8,151 bases of DNA from an uncultured Collinsella sp. (GTDB lineage: Bacteria > Actinomycetota > Coriobacteriia > Coriobacteriales > Coriobacteriaceae): NCBI GenBank assembly GCA_900553705.1, contig USEK01000059.1:1-8151 (forward strand). The letters run 5' to 3'. Shown here piece after piece: positions 1-5,151 of the stretch (the first letter of the stretch is position 1; every line of letters begins with the position of its first letter). The notes below the pieces were generated by a model that saw only the letters and a program-made list of their open reading frames with translations, was not told where the DNA came from and ran no database searches. The position numbers and the translations under genes were made by a program.

Positions 1-30
1 CGTGGGCTCGGAGATGTGTATAAGAGACAG
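1..30 (+). other. Nextera transposase adapter remnant (not genomic)
   Basis: The first 30 bases match the tail of the Illumina Nextera Read 2 adapter, ending in the 19-base Tn5 mosaic end AGATGTGTATAAGAGACAG at 12-30. The true genome sequence begins at 31. Translating through this stretch gives the artefactual peptide MGSEMCIRDS, a known signature of untrimmed adapter. Confidence 0.97.
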
Positions 31-256
31 CCTCGACCTCGGAGGGATAACCCACCATGGTAAAGACGACGTCGGCGTTCGCCACGGCATCTGCCGGCGT
101 ATCGGCCCAGACTGCGCCGTGCTCGATAAGCGCCGCCGCCTTGGACTTAGTGCGGTTGTTGACCGTGACGAGATAGCCGGCGTCCAGAATGTGGCCGGCG
201 ATGGGGGCACCCATGATTCCGGTGCCGATAAATGCGACAGAGAGCTTGTTTGCCAT
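31..256 (-). CDS. Beta-hydroxyacid dehydrogenase (3-hydroxyisobutyrate dehydrogenase-like), 5' part only
   Basis: The first 75 codons of an NAD(P)-dependent oxidoreductase, cut off by the contig edge at base 31. The N-terminus begins MANKLSVAFIGTGIMGAP. It carries the Rossmann dinucleotide-binding signature GxGxxG (Gly11, Gly13, Gly16) in the GxGxMG form typical of 3-hydroxyisobutyrate dehydrogenase, tartronate semialdehyde reductase and relatives. The later segment ADVVFTMVGYPSEVE (about residues 61-75) fits the family's usual VGYP-containing strand. These enzymes reversibly oxidise beta-hydroxyacids in the cytosol. The substrate cannot be named because the catalytic lysine and substrate domains are missing. 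The ATG at 256 is preceded by a good Shine-Dalgarno (AGGAAAGG, a few bases upstream). It lies 98 bases downstream of degV, with no clear terminator between, so the two may be co-transcribed. Confidence 0.88.
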
Positions 257-354
257 GAAACCTTTCCTTTTGGGTTGGGTGTTGTTACCAGGTTGAATAC
301 TCAGTGCCAGCGTTTCGGCCGTGACTTGAGGGCACTTGCAGCCGCAGCGCCTGT

Positions 355-1308
355 CTACTCACCGCGCACACGGCGCGCGATGCGGTCGGAAAGCGAGGCT
401 TTCTCGGCGCGATTCTTGCCCCAAAACGCGCAGGCCACCATGCCGGGGCCCACGTGCGAGCCGATGGTAGGACCGACGGAGCTGCGAATGATCGTGACGT
501 CGGCGCAGCCCTCCTCCTTGCGGATGGCGGCCTCGAGCCAATCACCGTCCTTCTCGGCATCGGCCGTCATAATGGCGATGGGCATGGTGCGATCGGGCAC
601 GTAGTTCTCGCGGAACGACTTGAGAATGGACTTGAGCGCCTTCTTGCGGCCGCGGTTGACGCCGATCAGCGACAGCGAGCCGGCAAGGTCGTAGGAGAGC
701 TCGGGCTTGACATCGAGCTTTGCCGTGAGCTGCGCCGCCGCGGGCGGAATGCGGCCACCGGCAGCCAGTGCGTCGAAGCTCTCGAGCGTAAAGTAGCCGT
801 GGACATAGGTCTTTGCCTCGTTTGCCCAATCGACCAGCTGCTTGGCGGTCAGTCCCGCCGAGCGCTGGCGCACGGCCTCGAGCGCCAAGAGCGCGCCGGT
901 CGCGCAGGGCAGAGCGTTGTCGACCACGTAGAGCTCAAAGTTGGGATACTCGGCGCGCACGGCGTCCGCCGCCTGGCACGCGGAGTTGTAGCTCGACGAC
1001 AGCGCCGAGGTAAAGCACAGGTAGACCGTGGGCGTGCCCTCTTTGGCGCACTCGGTAAAGAACTCGATATAGCGACCGAGCGACACGGCGGAGGTAGACA
1101 CGCGAGCGCCGGCGCGCATGCGGTCGTAGAACTCCTTGGGTGTGATGCTCGACCAGATGTCATCCGTGCGCTCCTCGCCATCGATAATGAAGGGGAAACC
1201 CAGGATATCGACATCGAGGTTCGCGGCGACCTCGGGGCTAAAGTCGCAGCAAGTATCGACGACGATGCGGCAACGGTCCGAATGACCGGCGGATGCGGCC
1301 TTGTCCAT
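355..1308 (-). CDS. DegV family protein (fatty-acid-binding, FakB-like)
   Basis: A complete protein of 317 residues, a usual length for DegV proteins (about 280-300) with a short N-terminal extension. Family members bind a fatty acid in the cleft between two domains; FakB members present it to the kinase FakA for phosphorylation and phospholipid synthesis. Visible signatures are the first strand IVVDTCCDFSPE (about residues 15-26, equivalent to the DSSADLP-type motif), the STSAVSLGRY segment near 70-79 (where TSQPS-type residues bind the carboxylate), FTSALSSSYNSA near 98-109, the AAGGRI turn near 181-186, and IGSHVGPG near 281-288 with the conserved His. I prefer the ATG at 1308: AAGGAG sits 8 bases upstream, whereas the adjacent TTG at 1311 is only 5 bases away. 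No fakA is in the window. The RBS follows directly after the hpf terminator, so transcription probably depends on read-through. Which DegV subgroup and which lipid cannot be told. Confidence 0.93.
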   Translation of the reverse strand: MDKAASAGHSDRCRIVVDTCCDFSPEVAANLDVDILGFPFIIDGEERTDDIWSSITPKEFYDRMRAGARVSTSAVSLGRYIEFFTECAKEGTPTVYLCFTSALSSSYNSACQAADAVRAEYPNFELYVVDNALPCATGALLALEAVRQRSAGLTAKQLVDWANEAKTYVHGYFTLESFDALAAGGRIPPAAAQLTAKLDVKPELSYDLAGSLSLIGVNRGRKKALKSILKSFRENYVPDRTMPIAIMTADAEKDGDWLEAAIRKEEGCADVTIIRSSVGPTIGSHVGPGMVACAFWGKNRAEKASLSDRIARRVRGE

Positions 1309-1326
1309 CAAAGCGACTCCTTACGT

Positions 1327-1358
1327 AAAAAGGCGGCCACCCGCATGGGATGGCCGCC
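1327..1358 (-). terminator. Intrinsic terminator after hpf
   Basis: On the minus strand a perfect 8-bp GC-rich stem (GGCGGCCA pairing with TGGCCGCC, arms 1332-1339 and 1351-1358, 11-base loop) is followed by five Ts (1331 to 1327). This is a textbook rho-independent terminator, about 30 bases after the hpf stop. It ends only four bases before the degV Shine-Dalgarno. Confidence 0.9.
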
Positions 1359-1361
1359 AAC

Positions 1362-1383
1362 CGTTAACTCATGCAAGTTAACG
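1362..1383. repeat. Inverted repeat CGTTAAC-N8-GTTAACG
   Basis: A perfect 7-bp inverted repeat with an 8-base spacer, lying between the hpf stop codon and its terminator. Each arm contains GTTAAC, itself a palindrome. It could be an RNA hairpin stabilising the hpf 3' end or a DNA-binding site; the sequence alone does not decide. Confidence 0.55.
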
Positions 1384-1387
1384 TATT

Positions 1388-1972
1388 TTACTCGTCAAGT
1401 GTTTCGATGCGGGGCTTGATGATGCCATATCCACCATTCTTACGGTGATACACCACATTGATGAGGCCAGTCGTCGCGTTCTCGAACACGTAGAAGTCGT
1501 GGCCGAGCAGATCGGTCTGCACCAGCGCCTGCTCCTCAGTCATCGGGGTGACATCAATGACCTTCTCACGGACGAGCAGGTCGTCCTCCTCCTCGGGCAG
1601 CAGCAGGTCGGCCAGATCCTCGACGCGCTCGACCGGCGCGACATCCGCGGCGCTGGCACCGCCCTGGCGGTTGTCCACGACCTTGGTCTTGAACTTGCGC
1701 AGCTGGCGGGTGACCTTATCGGCGGAGAGGTCGATGGCGGCGTACATATCTGCACCGTGCTCGGCAACGCGAATCACCGAACCGCGAGCGCGAACCGTAA
1801 CCTCGACGATTGCCGGGTTGGGGTTCGAGGGGTTCTTCTCATAGCGAAGTACAACGTCGACCGTCATGGGCTCGATATCGAAAACCTTGAGCGCCTCGCC
1901 GATCTTCTCATCCACATGCGCACGCAGAGCATCGGTTACCGTCGTCTTGCGTCCAGAAACCTTGATATCCAT
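1388..1972 (-). CDS. hpf: Ribosome hibernation promoting factor, long form (HPF/RaiA)
   Basis: A complete 194-residue protein. The N-terminal domain (about 1-105, starting MDIKVSGRKTTVTDALRAHV) is the S30AE/RaiA fold that binds the 30S decoding region where mRNA and tRNA sit. An acidic linker (about 106-136, including LLLPEEEDDLL) leads to the C-terminal dimerisation domain (about 137-190; VIDVTPMTEEQALVQTDLLG then HDFYVFENATTGLINVVYHR). The C-terminal domain marks this as the long form, which alone pairs two 70S ribosomes into inactive 100S particles under stress or stationary phase; that role is known for the family. The ATG at 1972 is chosen because GGAG lies six bases upstream and homologues begin here. 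The reading frame stays open 20 codons further upstream, but those residues do not look like family sequence. It has its own terminator, and the preceding gene is closed by a terminator at 2190-2223, so it is probably monocistronic. Confidence 0.96.
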   Translation of the reverse strand: MDIKVSGRKTTVTDALRAHVDEKIGEALKVFDIEPMTVDVVLRYEKNPSNPNPAIVEVTVRARGSVIRVAEHGADMYAAIDLSADKVTRQLRKFKTKVVDNRQGGASAADVAPVERVEDLADLLLPEEEDDLLVREKVIDVTPMTEEQALVQTDLLGHDFYVFENATTGLINVVYHRKNGGYGIIKPRIETLDE

Positions 1973-2093
1973 ACGTGGCTCCAATCTGCCTCGGGGACTT
2001 ACTGTACTGGCTATGTACCCATTGCCGTGCATTTAATCACGCGGATTCCTAAAGACCCGAATAACGATTGCTTGATACCGCATACCGAAGTCT

Positions 2094-2117
2094 CGCACTT
2101 TTCTGTGGCAAAGTGCG
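2094..2117. repeat. Inverted repeat upstream of hpf
   Basis: A perfect 8-bp inverted repeat (CGCACTTT at 2094-2101, AAAGTGCG at 2110-2117, loop of 8) about 120-145 bases upstream of the hpf start. There is no T-run on either side, so it is not an intrinsic terminator. It may be an operator or a leader hairpin. The 1973-2289 gap holds this repeat, the terminator at 2190-2223 and the hairpin at 2247-2275. I could not find a convincing -35/-10 pair for hpf in it. Confidence 0.5.
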
Positions 2118-2189
2118 CTATGGGAGGGCGACGGCGACTTAAGTTTTGCACCTAAAAAACGTCTTTGACCTGCTGGTTTTATGGAAACG

Positions 2190-2223
2190 AAAAAGCCGGG
2201 CTCCCCTGTTGGGAAAGCCCGGC
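2190..2223 (-). terminator. Intrinsic terminator after the solute-binding protein gene
   Basis: On the minus strand an 8-bp stem (GCCGGGCT pairing with AGCCCGGC, arms 2195-2202 and 2216-2223), extendable by an inner CCC/GGG, is followed by TTTTT (2194 to 2190), then CGTTT. A strong rho-independent terminator 67 bases after the stop at 2290. It insulates hpf from the gene upstream. Confidence 0.9.
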
Positions 2224-2246
2224 AATGCGTGTTGAAACCGTGAAGA

Positions 2247-2275
2247 GGCGTCTCTCCTAGCGCATAGGAGACACC
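2247..2275 (-). repeat. Hairpin between the solute-binding protein stop and its terminator
   Basis: TCTCCTA (2253-2259) pairs with TAGGAGA (2265-2271) around a 5-base loop, and the stem extends outward through a small bulge with GGCG/CACC. There is no T-run after it. It probably stabilises the mRNA 3' end or acts with the terminator at 2190-2223. Confidence 0.5.
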
Positions 2276-2289
2276 ACCCCTAGCAATAA

Positions 2290-3299
2290 CTAGCTATTGA
2301 GCTTGTTAATGTCGTCGTCGGTGATAGTGCCCTCCTGGCCGGACGACTTATCCTCGGAGGTTGTACCCTCGCTGCTCGAATCGGAGGATGCGGACTCGCT
2401 GGATCCGGTGTCGGTCGACTGTACGTCGGCGCCCGAGACCGTCTTGGTGGTGAGGTCATAGGGCATCGTGCCGTACCAGACGGAGTGGACCGCCTCGAGC
2501 GTGCCATCGACCGTGATACCGTCGAGGGCATCGCTCACGGCGCGGCACAGCTCGTCGTTGGCCGCGAGGCCCGCGACGCCGAGCGTCGAGGGCGTCTCGA
2601 GCGCGCCGACGTAAGAGATCTGGCTCATCAGGCGCGCAAGGTAGCCGCCGGCCGTGGAGTCGCAAATCACGTAGTCGATCTCGCCGGACTCGAGTGCCTC
2701 AAAGCACTCGTTGATGTTGGAGAAGGTCTTTTGGTGGCCGTGATACTCTGCTTGGCGAGCGCTTCCTGCGAGGCCGAGGAGGTCTGAACGCCCAGGGTAG
2801 CGGTGTTAAGCGTTTCGGTGGAAACGCTCAGCGACTCGCCGTCGCTCGTCTTTCCGAACACTGCCGCAGCGTCGTACAAGCAAGTACCAAGCGTGCTGAT
2901 ATCACCATCCGTGGAATTGATGTCGCCAATGAAGATGTCGGCCTTTTTGTCGCCGAGCGCGGAATCGGCAGACGACGCATCGACGAAGGCGACCTTAAGG
3001 CCCATGCGACTTGCAAGGGCGCGGGCAGCGTCAACTGCGTAGCCCGTGAGGTTGCCATCGGCGCCCTGCATGGCCTGCGGGGCATCGGAGGTATCGAGGG
3101 CAACCGTCAGGGTTCCGGGAGTGACCAGGGCATCGTCCGACACCGTAGGGGTAACGGTCTCGCGCTCGATCTGGTCAATCGTGGGTGTCGTGAACGTGGA
3201 CAGTGGGTTGAACGCGCATCCGCTCAAGCCCAATACGGCAATGACCGCCGCGGTCCCAGCACCTAACCGAGCCGCGTGCATCAAGCTGCCCCTCACCAT
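2290..3299 (-). pseudogene. Lipoprotein solute-binding protein (family 3 / amino-acid ABC type), frameshifted
   Basis: Two frames together encode one protein of about 336 residues. The N-terminus is a lipoprotein signal peptide: Arg at 3 and 11, hydrophobic run AAVIAVLGL, then lipobox LSGC with the lipidated Cys at 28. The mature part fits a periplasmic-binding-protein fold of family 3 (GTLTVALDTSDAPQAM, then GNLTGYAVDAARALASRMGL, then KKADIFIGDINSTDGD), proteins that deliver amino acids or similar small solutes to ABC permeases. After Thr189 the frame is lost at 2729-2732: the first frame runs on to a TGA at 2667, while the family-like sequence (TFSNINECFEALESGEIDYV) continues in the -1 frame to a TAG at 2290. 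One missing base (an A, or a C just before the A-run) explains it. The tail (about the last 50 residues) is rich in Ser, Thr, Asp and Glu. Start: ATG 3299; ATG 3281 with GAGGGG seven bases upstream is an equally good alternative. No permease or ATPase genes are nearby. A sequencing or assembly error cannot be excluded, in which case this is an intact gene. Confidence 0.85.
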
Positions 3300-3623
3300 G
3301 TCCACTACCCTGCCTTCTGTGTCGTATACAATCCGTGCGTTGCGCGGAATAACGGGTGTTCCCACCAGCTGACCTGGTATTTGACCCCACACTTGCGCAC
3401 CGGGGTGTTTGCTCGGGAGGCCGTAGCCACCTTCACGACTGGCCCGCTCGCCCGCGAGGCGGTATTGCCCCAAAGAAAGTAGAACGGACGGTGCGGCTTA
3501 CATCTAGGACGCGCCATGATCGCGCCGCGCGCACGCGGTCGCTTACGTGGATCCCTTTGACCGCGTCTGTCTTGGACTAGGACGGGCATTTCGTCCGTCC
3601 GCAACCACAGCCTGGCAGGAACG
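3300..3623 (-). ncRNA. Highly structured non-coding RNA or long 5' leader (possible raiA-type RNA)
   Basis: About 320 nt between a good promoter (3630-3658) and the solute-binding protein start, with no convincing gene. Read on the minus strand, it holds many hairpins: ACGCGGTC/GACCGCGT (3566-3559 with 3540-3533, 18-base loop), a bulged CCGC/GCGG-CTCG/CGAG stem near 3462-3444, ACCCC/GGGGT (3406-3402 with 3388-3384), ACCAG/CTGGT (3378-3374 with 3368-3364) and GGTG-GGAA-CACC with a GNRA-type loop (3366-3355). GGACGG at 3600-3595 can pair locally with CCGTCC (3585-3580) or at long range with CCGTCCG (3491-3485). No internal intrinsic terminator was found, so it may be a leader of the downstream gene rather than a separate RNA. 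It lies between comF and hpf, the two usual neighbours of the published raiA structured RNA; that identity is inference. The AAGACAG segment (3573-3567) also faintly recalls L10-type leaders, but no rplJ is present. Confidence 0.45.
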
Positions 3624-3629
3624 TAGCGC

Positions 3630-3658
3630 ATTATAGCTAAGTTCAAGCTAAAGTTTAA
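3630..3658 (-). promoter_or_regulatory. Sigma-70-type promoter
   Basis: On the minus strand a perfect TATAAT (3635-3630) stands 17 bases from TTAAAC (3658-3653), a partial match to TTGACA, in an AT-rich pocket of an otherwise GC-rich region. The start of transcription should be near 3623. It would drive the structured leader and the solute-binding protein gene. Confidence 0.7.
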
Positions 3659-3730
3659 GGTTAGGGGCGTCATTCGCACCGTGAGCACAGATTTTGCAGG
3701 TCGGAGCGGACCATTCGTGCCCCCATGAAG

Positions 3731-3778
3731 CCCGGAGCTCCCCTACGGGGAGCTCCGGGGCACCCGTCTCAGGGTGCC
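3731..3778. repeat. Two strong tandem hairpins
   Basis: A perfect 13-bp stem (CCCGGAGCTCCCC at 3731-3743 with GGGGAGCTCCGGG at 3747-3759, 3-base loop) abuts a perfect 7-bp stem (GGCACCC at 3759-3765 with GGGTGCC at 3772-3778, 6-base loop). Neither strand shows a T-run after them. They sit where the transcript from the comF operon should end and before the next promoter, so they may stop or protect that transcript without being canonical terminators. Confidence 0.6.
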
Positions 3779-3779
3779 G

Positions 3780-3996
3780 TGGCCAAAAAATAGCAAATAT
3801 GAGTACTGTTACCAATTTAGTAGCAGACTATTTTGGCCTCTCGGACAGATTTTGCGCTTAATGTCGCCAACCTGATGCTTAGTTATTCTACATGTGTTTA
3901 TTATCTTCTTACTTTACGACGCCTCCGAGTCCTAAATTCCTTGATTTTGCTGTTACTGATTTAGTGACAGTACTCATATTTGCCATATTTTGGCCA
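3780..3996. repeat. 217-bp element with 47-bp terminal inverted repeats
   Basis: The left arm (3780-3826) and the reverse complement of the right arm (3996-3950) match at 40 of 47 positions. They share an exact 17-base core GCAAATATGAGTACTGT (3793-3809 and 3983-3967), and both ends are TGGCCA. Each arm also contains a smaller dyad, CTGTTAC-N7-GTAGCAG on the left and CTGTTAC-N7-GTGACAG on the right, and the left side ends in a further copy of CTATTTTGGCC (3828-3838). The 123-base interior is AT-rich, unlike its surroundings, and encodes no evident protein. This resembles a miniature inverted-repeat element or a pair of regulator sites. No target-site duplication is visible, and no transposase is present. 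Confidence 0.75.
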
Positions 3997-4030
3997 GGGC
4001 ATATGATTAACCCCCTATTTTCGACGCGAA

Positions 4031-5140
4031 TTAGACCGGCTTAAGCCCAAAACACGCCCGCAGCGTGTTAAATAGCGCCTCTTGCTTCTTCCTGCGGGCA
4101 TCGACACGATTCCGGTACCGCTTTCGCATACGCTGGTGGATGCGCCATGCGAGCGCTTCCATCGCTTCCATGTCGCAGAGCATTTCGTTGTTGACCGTCG
4201 CGACCTCGATTCCCATAGTAATCAAGCCCGTGTTGCGTTTTTCATCATGGATACGTCCCCTCCGGGAGGAATGGCCCAGCTCACCGTTGTATTCCAGGTC
4301 AAACCGGGCTTCTTCCTGATACGCATCGCAAACTGCATGCGGCATCCCCGAGATTGCCTGTGCGCGGTCATCGAACTCGATCTTGCAGTCGGTCTTAAAG
4401 GGACCGCAGGCAAATCCGCCATAGGAAAACGGAAGCGAAAACAGGGCGAGCATGATGCACTCCATGGGCGAGCGCAGGTTTTCTGACAGGTAGGGACACA
4501 GACGCAGCAGCTGTTTGGCCACATTCCCCTTGCATGCCGCAAGGTAATCTGCCAGGCGATCGGGCGTCAGCGCCGGCTCGACTTCAAAGTAGCCCACGTC
4601 TGCTGGCTGGTCCTTGTCCTTTGCAAGTTTATTCGTAACAGGCGAGGTGTAGGGAGGCAGATACTTCCCGCGGTCGCTCAGTGAAATCTTAGAGCACAGC
4701 TCCTGGGCCAGGGCAAACGCCTGGATGCAGCCGACCTCGCGCACAACGGCAACACAAAGGGCCTCGGGAGATAGGCTGTACACCCCCGGTTCTACCTCTA
4801 AAATCGAGCCGGCGGGCAACCCGGAACACACGGACCAGCCCACGTCAGGCATGCGGCGGCGCTGCGCCGCAGATCCCACCAGCAAGCACAGATCTTCTTG
4901 CACCTCGCCGCTTTTGGCTCCAATTCGCACCAGGTCGGGAAGATAGATATCCTCGGTCGAAGGCGATGACGTACACAGCACGCGGCACTCCTCCTCGGGC
5001 TCAAGGTCCTTCCAGCCGATGTAGCCCATCTGCCGGCGCTCGGCTCGAATCATGCGCAACGCCGAGGCACCCGTCAGGATCACGGAAGCCGCTAGCTGCT
5101 CTTTTGTCGGTTTGTTGCACTGCCTGATTGTTACCGCCAC
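4031..5140 (-). CDS. AbiEi/DUF559-like protein with a putative Vsr-type nuclease core
   Basis: A complete 369-residue protein without a confident family name. The N-terminal half contains TGASALRMIRAERRQ (about 23-37) and YLPDLVRIGA (66-75), recalling AbiEi-like antitoxin proteins common in actinobacteria. The C-terminal half has SPMECIMLALFSLP (224-237) with GGFACG, then ARFDLEYNGELGH (278-290) and HDEKRNTGLITMGIEV (298-313). The spacing of Glu227, Asp281, Glu283, His290, Asp299 and Arg302 fits the PD-(D/E)XK fold of Vsr/DUF559 nucleases. That assignment is by motif only. A basic tail (RMRKRYRNRVDARRKKQ, 337-353) may bind nucleic acid. There is no signal peptide or membrane segment. Start: no ATG is available. 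I chose GTG at 5140, with AGGGG eight bases upstream; an in-frame TTG at 5158 would overlap comF. Only 11 bases separate it from the comF stop, and its Shine-Dalgarno overlaps that stop, suggesting coupled translation. The function could be defence, DNA repair or regulation. Confidence 0.8.
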   Translation of the reverse strand: MAVTIRQCNKPTKEQLAASVILTGASALRMIRAERRQMGYIGWKDLEPEEECRVLCTSSPSTEDIYLPDLVRIGAKSGEVQEDLCLLVGSAAQRRRMPDVGWSVCSGLPAGSILEVEPGVYSLSPEALCVAVVREVGCIQAFALAQELCSKISLSDRGKYLPPYTSPVTNKLAKDKDQPADVGYFEVEPALTPDRLADYLAACKGNVAKQLLRLCPYLSENLRSPMECIMLALFSLPFSYGGFACGPFKTDCKIEFDDRAQAISGMPHAVCDAYQEEARFDLEYNGELGHSSRRGRIHDEKRNTGLITMGIEVATVNNEMLCDMEAMEALAWRIHQRMRKRYRNRVDARRKKQEALFNTLRACFGLKPV

Positions 5141-5151
5141 ATGAATCACCC

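Noticed and set aside
303..336. Possible terminator between degV and the dehydrogenase gene
   Set aside because: The stem is only 6 bp with a 22-base loop and no T-run.
2..604. Plus-strand open frame of 200 codons at the left end
   Set aside because: It begins inside adapter sequence and runs antisense to the dehydrogenase and DegV genes.
454..1419. Plus-strand open frame of 321 codons opposite degV
   Set aside because: It is a shadow of the well-supported DegV protein, with no family motifs of its own.
1973..2032. Twenty extra N-terminal codons on HPF
   Set aside because: Family proteins begin at MDIKV, and the ATG at 1972 has its own Shine-Dalgarno.
2729..2735. Programmed -1 ribosomal frameshift in the solute-binding protein
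   Set aside because: The zero-frame codons ACC AAA AGA do not form a slippery heptamer, and no family precedent is known to me; a lost base is simpler.
3300..3473. Upstream extension of the solute-binding protein to base 3473
   Set aside because: It would place about 58 residues before a clear lipoprotein signal peptide. Starts at 3299 or 3281 with an RBS fit far better.
3567..3580. L10 (rplJ) leader based on the CCAAGACAG segment
   Set aside because: Only a short motif agrees, and no rplJ or other ribosomal protein gene follows. Kept only as a remark until a covariance search is run.
3305..3688. Minus-strand open frame of up to 127 codons across the structured leader
   Set aside because: No Shine-Dalgarno precedes a plausible start, the frame crosses the promoter, composition is not family-like, and RNA hairpins explain the region better.
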